This document shows positions 31,331 to 39,845 of a DNA stretch of 64,000 nt, one piece after another. Under the pieces are notes generated by a model. The model was not told where the DNA came from. It did not search any database and saw only the letters and a program-made list of their open reading frames with translations. The position numbers and the translations under genes are program-made. This DNA comes from Clostridia bacterium (lineage in GTDB: Bacteria > Bacillota > Clostridia > Oscillospirales > CAG-272). The first letter of the stretch is position 1. Each line of letters begins with the position of its first letter. Location of the stretch: positions 111,523 through 175,522 of the forward strand of contig CAAFYZ010000036.1 in assembly GCA_900767415.1 (NCBI GenBank). Reading direction: 5' to 3'.

Positions 31331-32521
31331 TTATTTCGTGTAAACAACCTTCACCTTGGTGTAGCCGGTCGGCTGTCTTCCTTCGTCGAGCGCACCGAGG
31401 AATCCGGTAGCGGCGACTTTGTCGGTAGCGATCGAACCGGTGTCGGCGTCGATCGTGAGCGTGCCGTCCTTCACCTTTTTGAGGAGCGTTTCGTAGTCGG
31501 CTTTCGAGAACTTCTTCATGCTCCAGGTGTCGGTCGGAAGACCGGTGGAATCGTCGGTAGCACCGAGGTTCTGCGCCTTATCCGAAAGTTCGGTATCCCA
31601 CTTGCCGTCATAGAACTGACCGAGGATCTTCTCGACGGAGACGGACAGACCCTTCACGGCAGAGGTGATGACTCTCGTGGATTCACCCGACTGGTCGACA
31701 TCGACGCCGATGATCTTCGCGTTGCTGTATTCGGCAGCAGCCGCTTTCACGGAGTCGAACATCGAACCGCCGCAGGAGAAGATGACTTCGGTTCCGGCAG
31801 CATACCAGCCGGCAGCCATCGCCTGAAGGTCGGCAGAGGCGGAGAAGGAAGCACCGTACATGTAGCTGTACTGAAGCTCGACGGCGTTGTCGGCGAGACC
31901 GAGATCCTTCGCGGCAGCTTCCGCACCCTGTGCGAAGCCGTAGCCAAAGCGGTTGCAGGCGGGGTTGGTTCCGCCGCCGCCACCCATGAAGCCGAGCTTT
32001 CTGTAGCCCTCTTTCACAGCGGCATAGCCGGCGAAGTAACCGGATTCCTGCTCTTTATAGGTGATGGCAGTGACGTTCTTCAGACCGAGTGCCCAACCGT
32101 CAACGAAGACGAATTTGACATCGGGGTGGTCTTTCGCAACGGTCGACATCGCGGTCGCCTGAAGGTAACCGGGGGCGACGATGATCTTCGCACCGTTGGT
32201 GACTGCCTGACGCATCGCGGCGATACGGTCGTTGTCCGACGCTTCGGAACCGTTCGCGGGAGCGTAGTACTTATAGGACTTTCCGTTCTGGGAAGCATAG
32301 TACTTCGTGCCGTTCCAGGTACCCTGGTTGAAGCCCTTGTCCTTGAGCTGACCGACGTCGGTAACCATAGCGACTTCGTACTTTCCGTCCGAAGAAGTCA
32401 TGGTGTCCGGGATCTTGTCGTACTTCGCTTCGGTGGATTCGTTTCCGCCGCAGGAGCCGAGGATCATTGCAACGCCGAGGAGCATTGCAACGGCAAGAAT
32501 GAGAGAGAGGATTTTCTTCAT
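31331..32521 (-). CDS. BMP-family nucleoside-binding lipoprotein
   Basis: 396 residues. The N-terminal signal peptide ends in the lipobox LGSC with Cys24 as the lipidated residue (KKILSLILAVAMLLGVAMI is the hydrophobic core). The mature part is a PnrA/Med/BmpA periplasmic-binding fold (VAMVTDVGQLKDKGFNQGTW; KFVFVDGWALG; GFMGGGGGTNPACNRFGYGF; VIFSCGGSMFDSVKAAA; KIIGVDVDQS). It captures nucleosides outside the membrane for the ABC transporter. ATG 32521 follows AAGGAGAAA. Flanked by its own promoter and terminator. Confidence 0.93.
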   Translation of the reverse strand: MKKILSLILAVAMLLGVAMILGSCGGNESTEAKYDKIPDTMTSSDGKYEVAMVTDVGQLKDKGFNQGTWNGTKYYASQNGKSYKYYAPANGSEASDNDRIAAMRQAVTNGAKIIVAPGYLQATAMSTVAKDHPDVKFVFVDGWALGLKNVTAITYKEQESGYFAGYAAVKEGYRKLGFMGGGGGTNPACNRFGYGFAQGAEAAAKDLGLADNAVELQYSYMYGASFSASADLQAMAAGWYAAGTEVIFSCGGSMFDSVKAAAAEYSNAKIIGVDVDQSGESTRVITSAVKGLSVSVEKILGQFYDGKWDTELSDKAQNLGATDDSTGLPTDTWSMKKFSKADYETLLKKVKDGTLTIDADTGSIATDKVAATGFLGALDEGRQPTGYTKVKVVYTK

Positions 32522-32568
32522 TTTTGGTTTCTCCTTGTAAAATTTTTGCAATTTTCCATTGCTTTTTC

Positions 32569-32597
32569 AGTATAGCACGAACGCAGGGGAAAGTCAA
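32569..32597 (-). promoter_or_regulatory. Promoter of the BMP lipoprotein gene
   Basis: Minus strand TTGACT (32597-32592), 17 bp, TATACT (32574-32569). Confidence 0.82.
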
Positions 32598-32726
32598 GGA
32601 AAAAGGGCGAAAATGCATATTTTCGTTAAAAACGGCGAAACAATTTGTGCACAATGCTCAAAAATGGGAGCCGAACCGGCGGAAAGCGGTCGGCCGCCTT
32701 GTCGCTTTTCTCCGAAAAGGAGAGAG

Positions 32727-33131
32727 TCAGAGAAAGGATTCGTTGAATCGGAAGGGGAGAATCTCGGGCAAAGTCATCCTATGATAAGAATCGCGCGTAG
32801 CGATCAGGATTTCAAAGTCTTCGCGACAGAACTCCGCCATCACCTGACGGCATACGCCGCAGGGAGGGAAGGGGCGCACGGGGTCTTCTCCTTCGGGACC
32901 GCCGATCACGGCAATGCGGATAAAGTCGCGTTCCCCCGCCATCAGCGCGGAGAAAAAGGCGACGCGCTCCGCGCACACCGTCGGGGTAAAAGAGGCGTTC
33001 TCGATATTGGCGCCGGAATAGACCCTGCCGCTCGCGGCGAGCAGTGCCGCCCCCACCGCCATGTGCGAGTATGGACAGTAGGCGGACTCCCTTGCTTTTC
33101 TCGCGACGTCAATCAGCTCTTTGTCGGTCAT
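32727..33131 (-). CDS. cdd: Cytidine deaminase
   Basis: 134 residues, the short tetrameric type. It deaminates cytidine and deoxycytidine to uridine and deoxyuridine. Zinc ligands Cys53, Cys91 and Cys94 (TVCAERVAFF; PPCGVCRQV) and the proton-shuttling Glu55 are all present. ATG 33131 follows GAGGAGG. It is 51 bp after deoB on the same strand, the last gene of the tdk-deoC-deoD-deoB-cdd run. Its product feeds the uridine enzymes Pdp and Udk encoded downstream. Confidence 0.95.
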   Translation of the reverse strand: MTDKELIDVARKARESAYCPYSHMAVGAALLAASGRVYSGANIENASFTPTVCAERVAFFSALMAGERDFIRIAVIGGPEGEDPVRPFPPCGVCRQVMAEFCREDFEILIATRDSYHRMTLPEILPFRFNESFL

Positions 33132-33182
33132 GATGCGCGTCCTCCTCACGATTTTTAAGTGTAAATGCAAACAAATCTTTGC

Positions 33183-34352
33183 TTAATCAAGGATTTTGTC
33201 CTTAAAACTGACACCGATCGGTGTCTCGTACGGCACGTCCAGAACGTCGGTTATCGTCGCCGCAATGTCGGAGAAGGTGCGCCGTGTCCCCATGTTGACG
33301 GGATGCACGCCCTCGCCATAGACGAAGAGCGGGACGTACTCTCTCGTGTGATCCGTACTCTTGTCTCCCGGGTCACAGCCGTGATCGGCGGTGATGAGAA
33401 GGAGATCGTCGGGCCCGAGTTTCGGCAGAAAATCCGCGAGCCATGTATCGAAGGCGGTGAGTGCCGCAGCGTATCCGTCGACGTCCTGCCGGTGTCCGTA
33501 AAGCATATCAAAGTCCACCAGATTGATAAAAGCAAGACCGTGAAAATCCCGCGGGAGAAGTGCGGCGGTCGCCGCCATGCCTTCGGCGTTCCCGTGAGCG
33601 ACGACCGTGTCGGTGATCCCCCGACCGGCGAAAATATCCGAGATTTTCCCGACCGAGATGACGTCGAGTCCCGCATCGGAGATTGCGTCGAGCATGGTTC
33701 TGCCCGTCGGTTCGAGAGAGAAGTCGCGGCGGTTGCCCGTCCGCTTGAAGTTGCCTGCCGTACCGATAAACGGCCGCGCGATCACGCGTCCGACCGCGTT
33801 CTTCCCGGTGAGGATCCCGCGGGCGATCCGACAGTATTCGTACAGCGTCTCGGGCGGCACGATCGCCTCGTGCGCCGCAATCTGAAAGACGCTGTCCGCC
33901 GAGGTGTAGACGATGAGATCCCCCGTCTCCATGTGCATCTCTCCGTAATCGCGGATCACGTCGGTGCCCGAGTAGGGTTTGTTGCAGAGGACGCCCCGTC
34001 CCGTCGCCGCACTGAAGGCGGCGATGACGTCGCGCGGAAATCCGTTCGGATAGGTCGGCAGGGGGGAGGTCGAGATTACCCCCGCCATCTCCCAGTGCCC
34101 GATGGTCGTGTCCTTGCCGCGGCTCTCTTCGCGAAGACGCGCGAGTGCGGCGCGCGGCGTATCGGTCTTCGGCAGATAGTCGATGCCGTCGATGTTCCCG
34201 AGACCGAGCGAGAGCAGGGTCGGGACGGAGAACTTCTCCGACGAATGGATTCTCCGCATGGTGTCCGCACCGATGTCACCGAATTCCGCGGCGTCCGACG
34301 CCGCCCCGATGCCCACCGAGTCGAGGACGATCAGAAATATGCGTTTTTTCAT
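33183..34352 (-). CDS. deoB: Phosphopentomutase
   Basis: 389 residues, alkaline-phosphatase-superfamily phosphopentomutase. It interconverts (deoxy)ribose 1- and 5-phosphates, using manganese. RIFLIVLDSVGIGAASDA at the N-terminus, DTTIGHWEMAG near residue 82 and ITADHGCDPGDKSTDHTRE near the C-terminus are diagnostic. ATG 34352 is 13 bp after deoD. It links the phosphorylases (DeoD, Pdp) to DeoC. Confidence 0.96.
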   Translation of the reverse strand: MKKRIFLIVLDSVGIGAASDAAEFGDIGADTMRRIHSSEKFSVPTLLSLGLGNIDGIDYLPKTDTPRAALARLREESRGKDTTIGHWEMAGVISTSPLPTYPNGFPRDVIAAFSAATGRGVLCNKPYSGTDVIRDYGEMHMETGDLIVYTSADSVFQIAAHEAIVPPETLYEYCRIARGILTGKNAVGRVIARPFIGTAGNFKRTGNRRDFSLEPTGRTMLDAISDAGLDVISVGKISDIFAGRGITDTVVAHGNAEGMAATAALLPRDFHGLAFINLVDFDMLYGHRQDVDGYAAALTAFDTWLADFLPKLGPDDLLLITADHGCDPGDKSTDHTREYVPLFVYGEGVHPVNMGTRRTFSDIAATITDVLDVPYETPIGVSFKDKILD

Positions 34353-34365
34353 GATAGTTTCCTTT

Positions 34366-35085
34366 TCAGAATCTTGCGGCGGTATTCAGCGCGATCTTCA
34401 TCATGTCGGTAAAGCTGTTTTGCCGACTCTCCGCATCGAGTGCCTCGCCCGTCAGAATATGGTCGGAGACGGTGCAGATCGCGAGGGCGCGCTTTCCCGC
34501 CGCCGCCGCGTTCATGTAGAGTGCCGCCGCCTCCATCTCCACGCCGAGGATCCCGAGTTTGCGGTACTTATCGTTGAATGCGGAATCTGCGTTGTAGAAG
34601 ACGTCGGAGGAGAGAAGATTGCCGACGGCGTAGGGGACGCCGAGGGCTTCGGTCTCTTCGATCGCGACCTTCATCAGGTCGTAGTCGGCGATCGGGGCGA
34701 AGGTCCCCGTCAGCCCGTATTGCGCGCCGTAAGAAGAGTTCGTCGATGCGCCCATGCCGATCAGAATGTCGCGTACGTGCACCTTTTCGGAGAGTGCGCC
34801 GATCGAGCCGACACGGATGATGTTTTCCACACCGAAGAAGTGATAGAGTTCATAAGAATAGATGCCGATCGAGGGCATTCCCATACCGCTCGCCATGACC
34901 GAGACGGGGACGCCGCGATAGGTGCCGGTGTATCCCTGCACGCCGCGTACGTTGTTGATAAGACGCGGAGATTCGAGGAAGTTTTCGGCGATGAATTTCG
35001 AGCGGAGCGGATCACCCGGCATCAGGACGGTTTTTGCAAAGTCGTCGGGCGTCGCATGGATATGAGGGGTCGGATAAAGTACCAT
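34366..35085 (-). CDS. deoD: Purine-nucleoside phosphorylase (DeoD type)
   Basis: 239 residues, hexameric trimeric-dimer class. It splits purine (deoxy)nucleosides to base plus pentose 1-phosphate. TPHIHATPDDFAKTVLMPGDPLRSK, SVMASGMGMPSIGIYSYELY and GVEMEAAALYMNA are family signatures. ATG 35085 is chosen for its AAAGGAA site; an in-frame codon 21 bp upstream has none. Confidence 0.95.
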   Translation of the reverse strand: MVLYPTPHIHATPDDFAKTVLMPGDPLRSKFIAENFLESPRLINNVRGVQGYTGTYRGVPVSVMASGMGMPSIGIYSYELYHFFGVENIIRVGSIGALSEKVHVRDILIGMGASTNSSYGAQYGLTGTFAPIADYDLMKVAIEETEALGVPYAVGNLLSSDVFYNADSAFNDKYRKLGILGVEMEAAALYMNAAAAGKRALAICTVSDHILTGEALDAESRQNSFTDMMKIALNTAARF

Positions 35086-35132
35086 TTTTTGGTTCCTTTC
35101 CTGCACTTATGCAAACAATTATAGTCTTTTTG

Positions 35133-35789
35133 TCAGATTCCCTGTGCTTTTGCCAGTTTGACGATACGGCTGGTACCGAGACGGTCGGCACCGAGAGCAA
35201 GAAAACTTTCGGCGTCCTGCAGGGTCGCGATACCGCCTGCCGCCTTGATTTTGACGTGCGGGGCGACGTGCTCTTTGAAGAGCGCGATGTCTTCTTTCGT
35301 CGCACCGCCTCCGCCGAATCCCGTAGAGGTTTTGATGTAGTCGGCGCCCGAGGCAGAGACGATCTCGCACATCTTGATCTTCTCGTCCGTCGTCAGAAGG
35401 CAGGTTTCGATGATTACTTTCAGAATCCGATCGCCGCACGCCGCCTTGACACTGCGGATCTCGTCGAGGATTTCTTCGTAGCGGCGGTCTTTCAGATGAC
35501 CGATGCAGATCACCATGTCGATCTCGTCCGCCCCGCCCCGAATGGCGTCCTCGGTCTCGTAGACCTTGACCGCCGTCGTCTGATAACCGTTCGGGAAGCC
35601 GATGACCGTGCAGATTTTCAGCCGGTCGCCGACGTATTCTTTCGCCCCGCGGACATAGACGGGGGGCAGGCAGACCGAGGCGACGCCGTAGCGGATGCCG
35701 TCGTCCAGTACGGCACGGATTTCTCCGATCGTCGCATTTTGCGAAAGAAGGGTGTGATCGCATTTGGAGAGGATATCACGAATGTTCAT
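35133..35789 (-). CDS. deoC: Deoxyribose-phosphate aldolase
   Basis: 218 residues. It cleaves 2-deoxyribose 5-phosphate to glyceraldehyde 3-phosphate and acetaldehyde by a Schiff base. CDHTLLSQNAT at the N-terminus, LKVIIETCLLT with the Schiff-base lysine region, KTSTGFGGGGAT, and VKIKAAGGI with the second conserved lysine are present. ATG 35789 has AAAGGAAA upstream and lies inside the end of tdk, a 14-bp overlap. Confidence 0.96.
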   Translation of the reverse strand: MNIRDILSKCDHTLLSQNATIGEIRAVLDDGIRYGVASVCLPPVYVRGAKEYVGDRLKICTVIGFPNGYQTTAVKVYETEDAIRGGADEIDMVICIGHLKDRRYEEILDEIRSVKAACGDRILKVIIETCLLTTDEKIKMCEIVSASGADYIKTSTGFGGGGATKEDIALFKEHVAPHVKIKAAGGIATLQDAESFLALGADRLGTSRIVKLAKAQGI

Positions 35790-36393
35790 TTTGAGATTTC
35801 CTTTCTGCTTTTTTTGCTTTTTCGCGGGCGATACGTTCGACCCAGCATTTATGACACATGGCAAGATAGCGGTCGTTTCCGCCGAGGACGACCTGCGTGC
35901 CTTCGGTGACGATATGCCCCTCTTCGTCGATACGGGCGTTGACCGTCGCCTTTGCCCCGCAGCCGCAGATCGTCTTGATCTCGGCGATGGAGTCCGCCAC
36001 TTCGAAAAGGCGCGCGCTCCCGGGGAACAGATGGGTTAAAAAGTCGGTACGCAGACCGAAACAGAGGACGGGGACGCCGCGCTCGTTGACGATGCGGCGC
36101 AAGGCGTCGATCTGCTCTTTCGTGAAGAACTGGCACTCGTCCGCAATAATGACGTCGATCTTCGAGCGCTCGGCGGAGAACCTCTCGAAGAGGTCGACCT
36201 CCGGCGCGATCGGCGTGCAGACGGCGGACAGCCCGATTCTCGACAGGATGATGTCCTCGCCGTCGCGGTCGTCGGTCGAGGGCTTGATCAGCCACACGCG
36301 CATCCCGCGCTCTTCGTAGTTGAATTTGGTGATGAGTGCCTGTGCCGTTTTGGAGGAGCCCATCGCCCCGTATTTGAAATATAATTTCGCCAT
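35776..36393 (-). CDS. tdk: Thymidine kinase
   Basis: 205 residues, type II thymidine kinase. P-loop KYGAMGSSKT (residues 7-16), catalytic glutamate in IIADECQFF, and a C-terminal zinc site made of CGCGAKA and CHKC pairs. It phosphorylates thymidine and deoxyuridine. First gene of the salvage run; its 3' end overlaps deoC by 14 bp. A -10 element TATACT lies about 50 bp upstream but its -35 is poor. Confidence 0.95.
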   Translation of the reverse strand: MAKLYFKYGAMGSSKTAQALITKFNYEERGMRVWLIKPSTDDRDGEDIILSRIGLSAVCTPIAPEVDLFERFSAERSKIDVIIADECQFFTKEQIDALRRIVNERGVPVLCFGLRTDFLTHLFPGSARLFEVADSIAEIKTICGCGAKATVNARIDEEGHIVTEGTQVVLGGNDRYLAMCHKCWVERIAREKAKKAERKSQNEHS

Positions 36394-36614
36394 GGCGATA
36401 CCGTCGCTTTCCTTTGTCGCTGCGGGAGAATCTTCCCGACTTTAAGTATACCATACCGTAAGAAAAAATAAAAGGCGTTTCGGAAATTTTCGTCATTCCG
36501 CGCAAAAAATACGGCAAATGTTACAAAAAAACCGCAAAATGAAAGAAAGGGGTGGAAATTCGGCGGCGGATATGATAAAATAAAACGTACAAGACCTTGA
36601 CATCGGAGAAAAAT

Positions 36615-38735
36615 ATGATACTGATTATCGCGGAAAAGCCGAGTCTTGCGCGCAATATCTGCGCAGGGATCGGAGAGATGACGAAGAAAAACGGGTATTT
36701 TGAAGGCGGCGGCTACCTTGTCAGTTACGCTTTCGGACACCTGTTTTCTCTTGCCGATGTCGAAGAGTACACCGGGGCAAAAGACGGCGGAGGGCGCTGG
36801 ACGCTCGAAAACCTTCCCTGTTTTCCGGAAGAGTTCCGTTTTACTTTGCGGAAAGGGGCGGACAAAAAGGTCGATGCCGGCGTGGAACGGCAGTTCCGCC
36901 TTCTCGAGACGCTCTGCAACCGCGACGACGTCGACACGATCGTCAACGCGGGAGACGCCGACCGCGAGGGGGAGATCATCGTCCGCCTTTGCGTCCGCTA
37001 CGCCGCAAAAGGGGAGAAGCGGTTTCTGCGCCTCTGGCTCCCCGATCAGACGCCCGAGACGGTGCGTGCCGCCCTCGGCGAGATGAAGGACGAGTCGGCG
37101 TATGAAAATCTTGCAAACGAAGGGTTCGCCCGCACCTATATCGACTGGCTCTACGGGGTGAATCTGACGCGCTATGCCACGATCCGCACCGGCACGCTCC
37201 TGCGCGTCGGGCGCGTGATTGTTCCTATCGTGCGCGCGATCTATGACCGCGATATGGAAATCCGCAACTTCAGACCCGAGACCTATTATACGATCTCCAG
37301 TGCGGAGAAGACGCACGGCGAGAAGGTGGAGCTGAACGGGAAGACGAAGTTTTCCGCCGCGGAACTCGAAAAAGCGAAGGAGACGGCAAAACTCTATAAC
37401 GACACGGGTGCCGTCGTCAGCGCGGTAAAGAACAAAAAAGACACGATCCTGCCGGGGAAACTCTATTCGCTCTCCACCCTGCAGAACGTCCTCGGAAAAA
37501 AATACAAGATGTCCATGGCGGAGAGTCTCGCCATCGTGCAAAAACTCTACGAAGAAGGGTATCTCACCTACCCGCGTACCAACTCGGAATACCTCGCTAC
37601 CGCCGAAAAGGACAAGATGCGCGCCATCATCGCCGGCGTCGCAAAACTCGGCTATCCCGTCCGCTTCAAGGATTCCAAATACATCTTCGACGACTCGAAG
37701 ATCGAGTCCCACTCCGCCCTGACCCCGACCTACAAGATCCCGCCCGCCGAAAAACTCTCGGAGAAGGAAAAACAGGTCTACTCCACTGTGTTCCGCCGTT
37801 TTGTCGCGGTGTTCTGCGGAGAGGAGTGCCTCGCCGACAAGAGCGAGATCCGCATTAAGGTCGGCGATCTCGAAGAATTCGTCCTGAAAGGGACGGTCAT
37901 CCGCGCCCCCGGTTGGACAAAATACGACGATTACAACCAAAAAGACAAGGTTTTGCCGAAACTGGAAGAAGGCGAGAGCGTCAACATCGATTTCAAGCCG
38001 GTGGAGAGGGAGACCACCCCGCCGAAGCACTATACCATCGAGACGCTGAACAACTATCTGAAAAACCCCTTCAAAGACGAGAAAGCCCGCGCCAAAGAAC
38101 TCGAAGAGAACGGCGAGGTGGATGACGCCGAGGATTACAAAGCCGTCTTCGAGGGACTGGAACTCGGGACCGAGGCGACCCGCACGGGCATCATCGACAA
38201 TGCGAAAAAGAGCGGCTACATCGACCTCAAAAAGGATACCTATACCATTCTCGAAGGAGGAGAACGCCTGATCCGCTCGCTGGAACGCCTGTCCATCAGC
38301 ATGGACAAATATAAGACGAGCGAACTCGGCAAGGCACTGAAAAAGGTCTTTCGCGGGGAGATTGCCGTCGAGGACAGCGTGAAGATCGCCGAGGACGAGA
38401 TCACGGAGATTTTCAAGAACGGAGAAAAGCAGGATGCGCGCCTCGGAGACGTCGACACGGGGAAACTCGGGGAGATCGTCGGCGTCTGTCCCCTCTGCGG
38501 CAGATCGGTAATCCGCGGCAACACGTCGTACGGCTGTATGGGATATAAGGACGGGTGCGCCTTCCGCCTCGGGACGACCGTCTGCCGTCGCCCGATTCCG
38601 AAGAGCGAGGCGGCGCGCCTGCTCGCCACCGGCTCGACCGCGTGGCTTCGCGGCTTCGTCTCCAAAAACGGGAAATCCTTCGACGGAAAATTGGTGCTGA
38701 AAGATGGGGAAGTAAAATTTTCGTTCGAGCGGTAA
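36615..38735 (+). CDS. topB: DNA topoisomerase III (type IA)
   Basis: 706 residues. It relaxes and decatenates DNA by single-strand passage. The Toprim domain leads (LIIAEKPSLARNICAGIG; NAGDADREGEIIVR), and the active-site tyrosine is Tyr319 in GYLTYPRTNSEYL. The C-terminus has one four-Cys zinc element (CPLCGRSV ... YGCMGYKDGCAFRLG). ATG 36615 is preferred to an in-frame TTG at 36597 because GGAG sits 6 nt upstream. Monocistronic or followed by the small Cys-rich gene. One zinc element only is usual for Firmicute TopB paralogues that may also sit on mobile elements, but no such element is visible here. Confidence 0.93.
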   Translation: MILIIAEKPSLARNICAGIGEMTKKNGYFEGGGYLVSYAFGHLFSLADVEEYTGAKDGGGRWTLENLPCFPEEFRFTLRKGADKKVDAGVERQFRLLETLCNRDDVDTIVNAGDADREGEIIVRLCVRYAAKGEKRFLRLWLPDQTPETVRAALGEMKDESAYENLANEGFARTYIDWLYGVNLTRYATIRTGTLLRVGRVIVPIVRAIYDRDMEIRNFRPETYYTISSAEKTHGEKVELNGKTKFSAAELEKAKETAKLYNDTGAVVSAVKNKKDTILPGKLYSLSTLQNVLGKKYKMSMAESLAIVQKLYEEGYLTYPRTNSEYLATAEKDKMRAIIAGVAKLGYPVRFKDSKYIFDDSKIESHSALTPTYKIPPAEKLSEKEKQVYSTVFRRFVAVFCGEECLADKSEIRIKVGDLEEFVLKGTVIRAPGWTKYDDYNQKDKVLPKLEEGESVNIDFKPVERETTPPKHYTIETLNNYLKNPFKDEKARAKELEENGEVDDAEDYKAVFEGLELGTEATRTGIIDNAKKSGYIDLKKDTYTILEGGERLIRSLERLSISMDKYKTSELGKALKKVFRGEIAVEDSVKIAEDEITEIFKNGEKQDARLGDVDTGKLGEIVGVCPLCGRSVIRGNTSYGCMGYKDGCAFRLGTTVCRRPIPKSEAARLLATGSTAWLRGFVSKNGKSFDGKLVLKDGEVKFSFER

Positions 38736-38816
38736 GAGATGTCACGGATCTCTTCGGGACGCATACTATGATAATGAGCGGTGAAAAACCGCCCGAAAAA
38801 CTCCCGGAGGAAACAT

Positions 38817-38912
38817 ATGAACAACTGCTTTTGCCATCTTTTTGACGATAACTGCACTTGGATCATCATTCTCGCGATCGTGATCGTGTTCTGTTGCTGC
38901 TGCAACAACTGA
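38817..38912 (+). CDS. Cys-rich 31-residue membrane peptide
   Basis: ATG 38817 follows GGAGG at 8 nt and TGA ends at 38912. The peptide has a polar head with Cys4, Cys6 and Cys13, one hydrophobic helix (TWIIILAIVIVFCCCC, residues 14-29), and ends CCCCNN: seven cysteines in 31 residues. A 12-bp terminator begins 15 bp after the stop, so the gene is framed by a good ribosome site and a good terminator. It was not recognised with confidence; similar tiny Cys-rich peptides occur in Clostridia with unknown roles. Membrane insertion and metal or disulfide chemistry are inferences. Confidence 0.72.
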   Translation: MNNCFCHLFDDNCTWIIILAIVIVFCCCCNN

Positions 38913-38926
38913 GTCTACCGTTATCC

Positions 38927-38960
38927 ACGGCTGTCGCCGCTTCGGCGACAGCCGTTTTTT
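38927..38960 (+). terminator. Terminator after the Cys-rich peptide gene
   Basis: CGGCTGTCGCCG, loop CTT, CGGCGACAGCCG, TTTTTT: a 12-bp perfect stem. Confidence 0.9.
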
Positions 38961-39201
38961 ATATAAACTACCGGAAAAAGGCGGAAATAATAGGTTTTTT
39001 CTTTGATAATCCGTATTTTTTCGGAGAATTGGAGCGGGGAAGGCACCTCCCGGGAGAAAAAAGCGAAAAGAACGGGAAACCGCCCTCTTTTCAAAGAGAT
39101 AACAACATAAAACTACCGATTTTACATAAAAATCAAGCATTTTTTCTTTGATGAATACCGAAACAAGAAAGCACGACGGCAAGGAGGAAAAGAAAAAACA
39201 G

Positions 39202-39230
39202 GCATAGAGTTTTCCCGTTTTGCATACGAT
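39202..39230 (+). promoter_or_regulatory. Candidate sigma-E-type promoter of the DUF4830 gene
   Basis: GCATAGA (39202-39208), exactly 14 bp, CATACGAT (39223-39230). Against the B. subtilis sigma-E consensus (KMATATT, 14 bp, CATACAnT) this is 5/7 and 7/8. No good sigma-A promoter is seen in this gap. Confidence 0.4.
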
Positions 39231-39267
39231 GAAGCGGAAAACGAATCCGAAAAAAGGAGATATTGCC

Positions 39268-39771
39268 ATGTTTGTCTGTTCTGTGCGTGCGTCTACCGTG
39301 CGTTTTTTTGCCATTCTTGCCCTGACTCTTGCCGTTTTGGTGAGTCTGCTCGCCGTCGGAGGGCGAAATGCCGTTCTCGCCTCCGCCGCCGGTGCCGAAG
39401 GATATGAGTATTCGGGAATACGGGAAGAGGACGACCGCATCGCCTTCCTCCGTCAGTTCGGCATCGAGGTAAAAGAGGGGAGCATGAAAGAGGAGAGTTT
39501 TACCATGCCGGAGAACTTCGACCGCGTGATGATGGGATATAACGAAGTGCAGAAGGCGCAGGGACTGGACCTTTCCAAATATCAGAAGAAAAAGGTAACC
39601 CGTTATACCTACGAGGTCGCGAACGCCCCCGAGGGCACGGGGACGCTCTTTGTCACTCTGCTCGTCTCGCGCGATCGTGTGATCGGATGCGACGTCTCCA
39701 CCGCCGACCCGACGGGGTTTGTCAAACCGCTGACGCAGTTTTCGACGCTTCTCGGCGAGATGGCGGAGTAA
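39268..39771 (+). CDS. Exported DUF4830-domain protein
   Basis: 167 residues. An N-terminal hydrophobic segment (residues 9-31, FFAILALTLAVLVSLLAVGG) acts as a membrane anchor or uncleaved signal. The rest matches DUF4830: RIAFLRQFGIEVKEG, then PENFDRVMMGYNEVQKAQGLDLSKYQKKKVTRY-like segments. Function is unknown. ATG 39268 is chosen for the AAAAAAGGAG upstream; an in-frame ATG at 39220 is too far from any ribosome site. The candidate sporulation promoter suggests mother-cell expression. Confidence 0.78.
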   Translation: MFVCSVRASTVRFFAILALTLAVLVSLLAVGGRNAVLASAAGAEGYEYSGIREEDDRIAFLRQFGIEVKEGSMKEESFTMPENFDRVMMGYNEVQKAQGLDLSKYQKKKVTRYTYEVANAPEGTGTLFVTLLVSRDRVIGCDVSTADPTGFVKPLTQFSTLLGEMAE

Positions 39772-39807
39772 AATCGTATTTTTTGTGAATTTTCTTTCCT
39801 TTTCGCA

Positions 39808-39845
39808 CGCGGCTTTGTCATTTTTCTTGACAAAGCCGCGTTTTT
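39808..39845 (+). terminator. Terminator after the DUF4830 gene, carrying the next promoter's -35 box
   Basis: CGCGGCTTTGTCA (39808-39820), 7-nt loop, TGACAAAGCCGCG (39828-39840), TTTTT. The TTGACA of the following promoter starts at the loop/arm junction. Confidence 0.85.

Larger units (their letters stand above)
38913..39267. other. Intergenic region between the Cys-rich peptide gene and the DUF4830 gene
   Basis: AT-rich. It holds the terminator at 38927-38960, two copies of the 13-mer TTTTTTCTTTGAT (38995-39007 and 39138-39150), and the sigma-E-like promoter near 39202-39230. I see no further coding frame with a ribosome site. Confidence 0.6.

Noticed and set aside
36394..36614. Riboswitch or regulatory RNA between tdk and topB
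   Set aside because: The 221-bp gap is A-rich with weak divergent promoter elements; I could not draw a conserved riboswitch fold.
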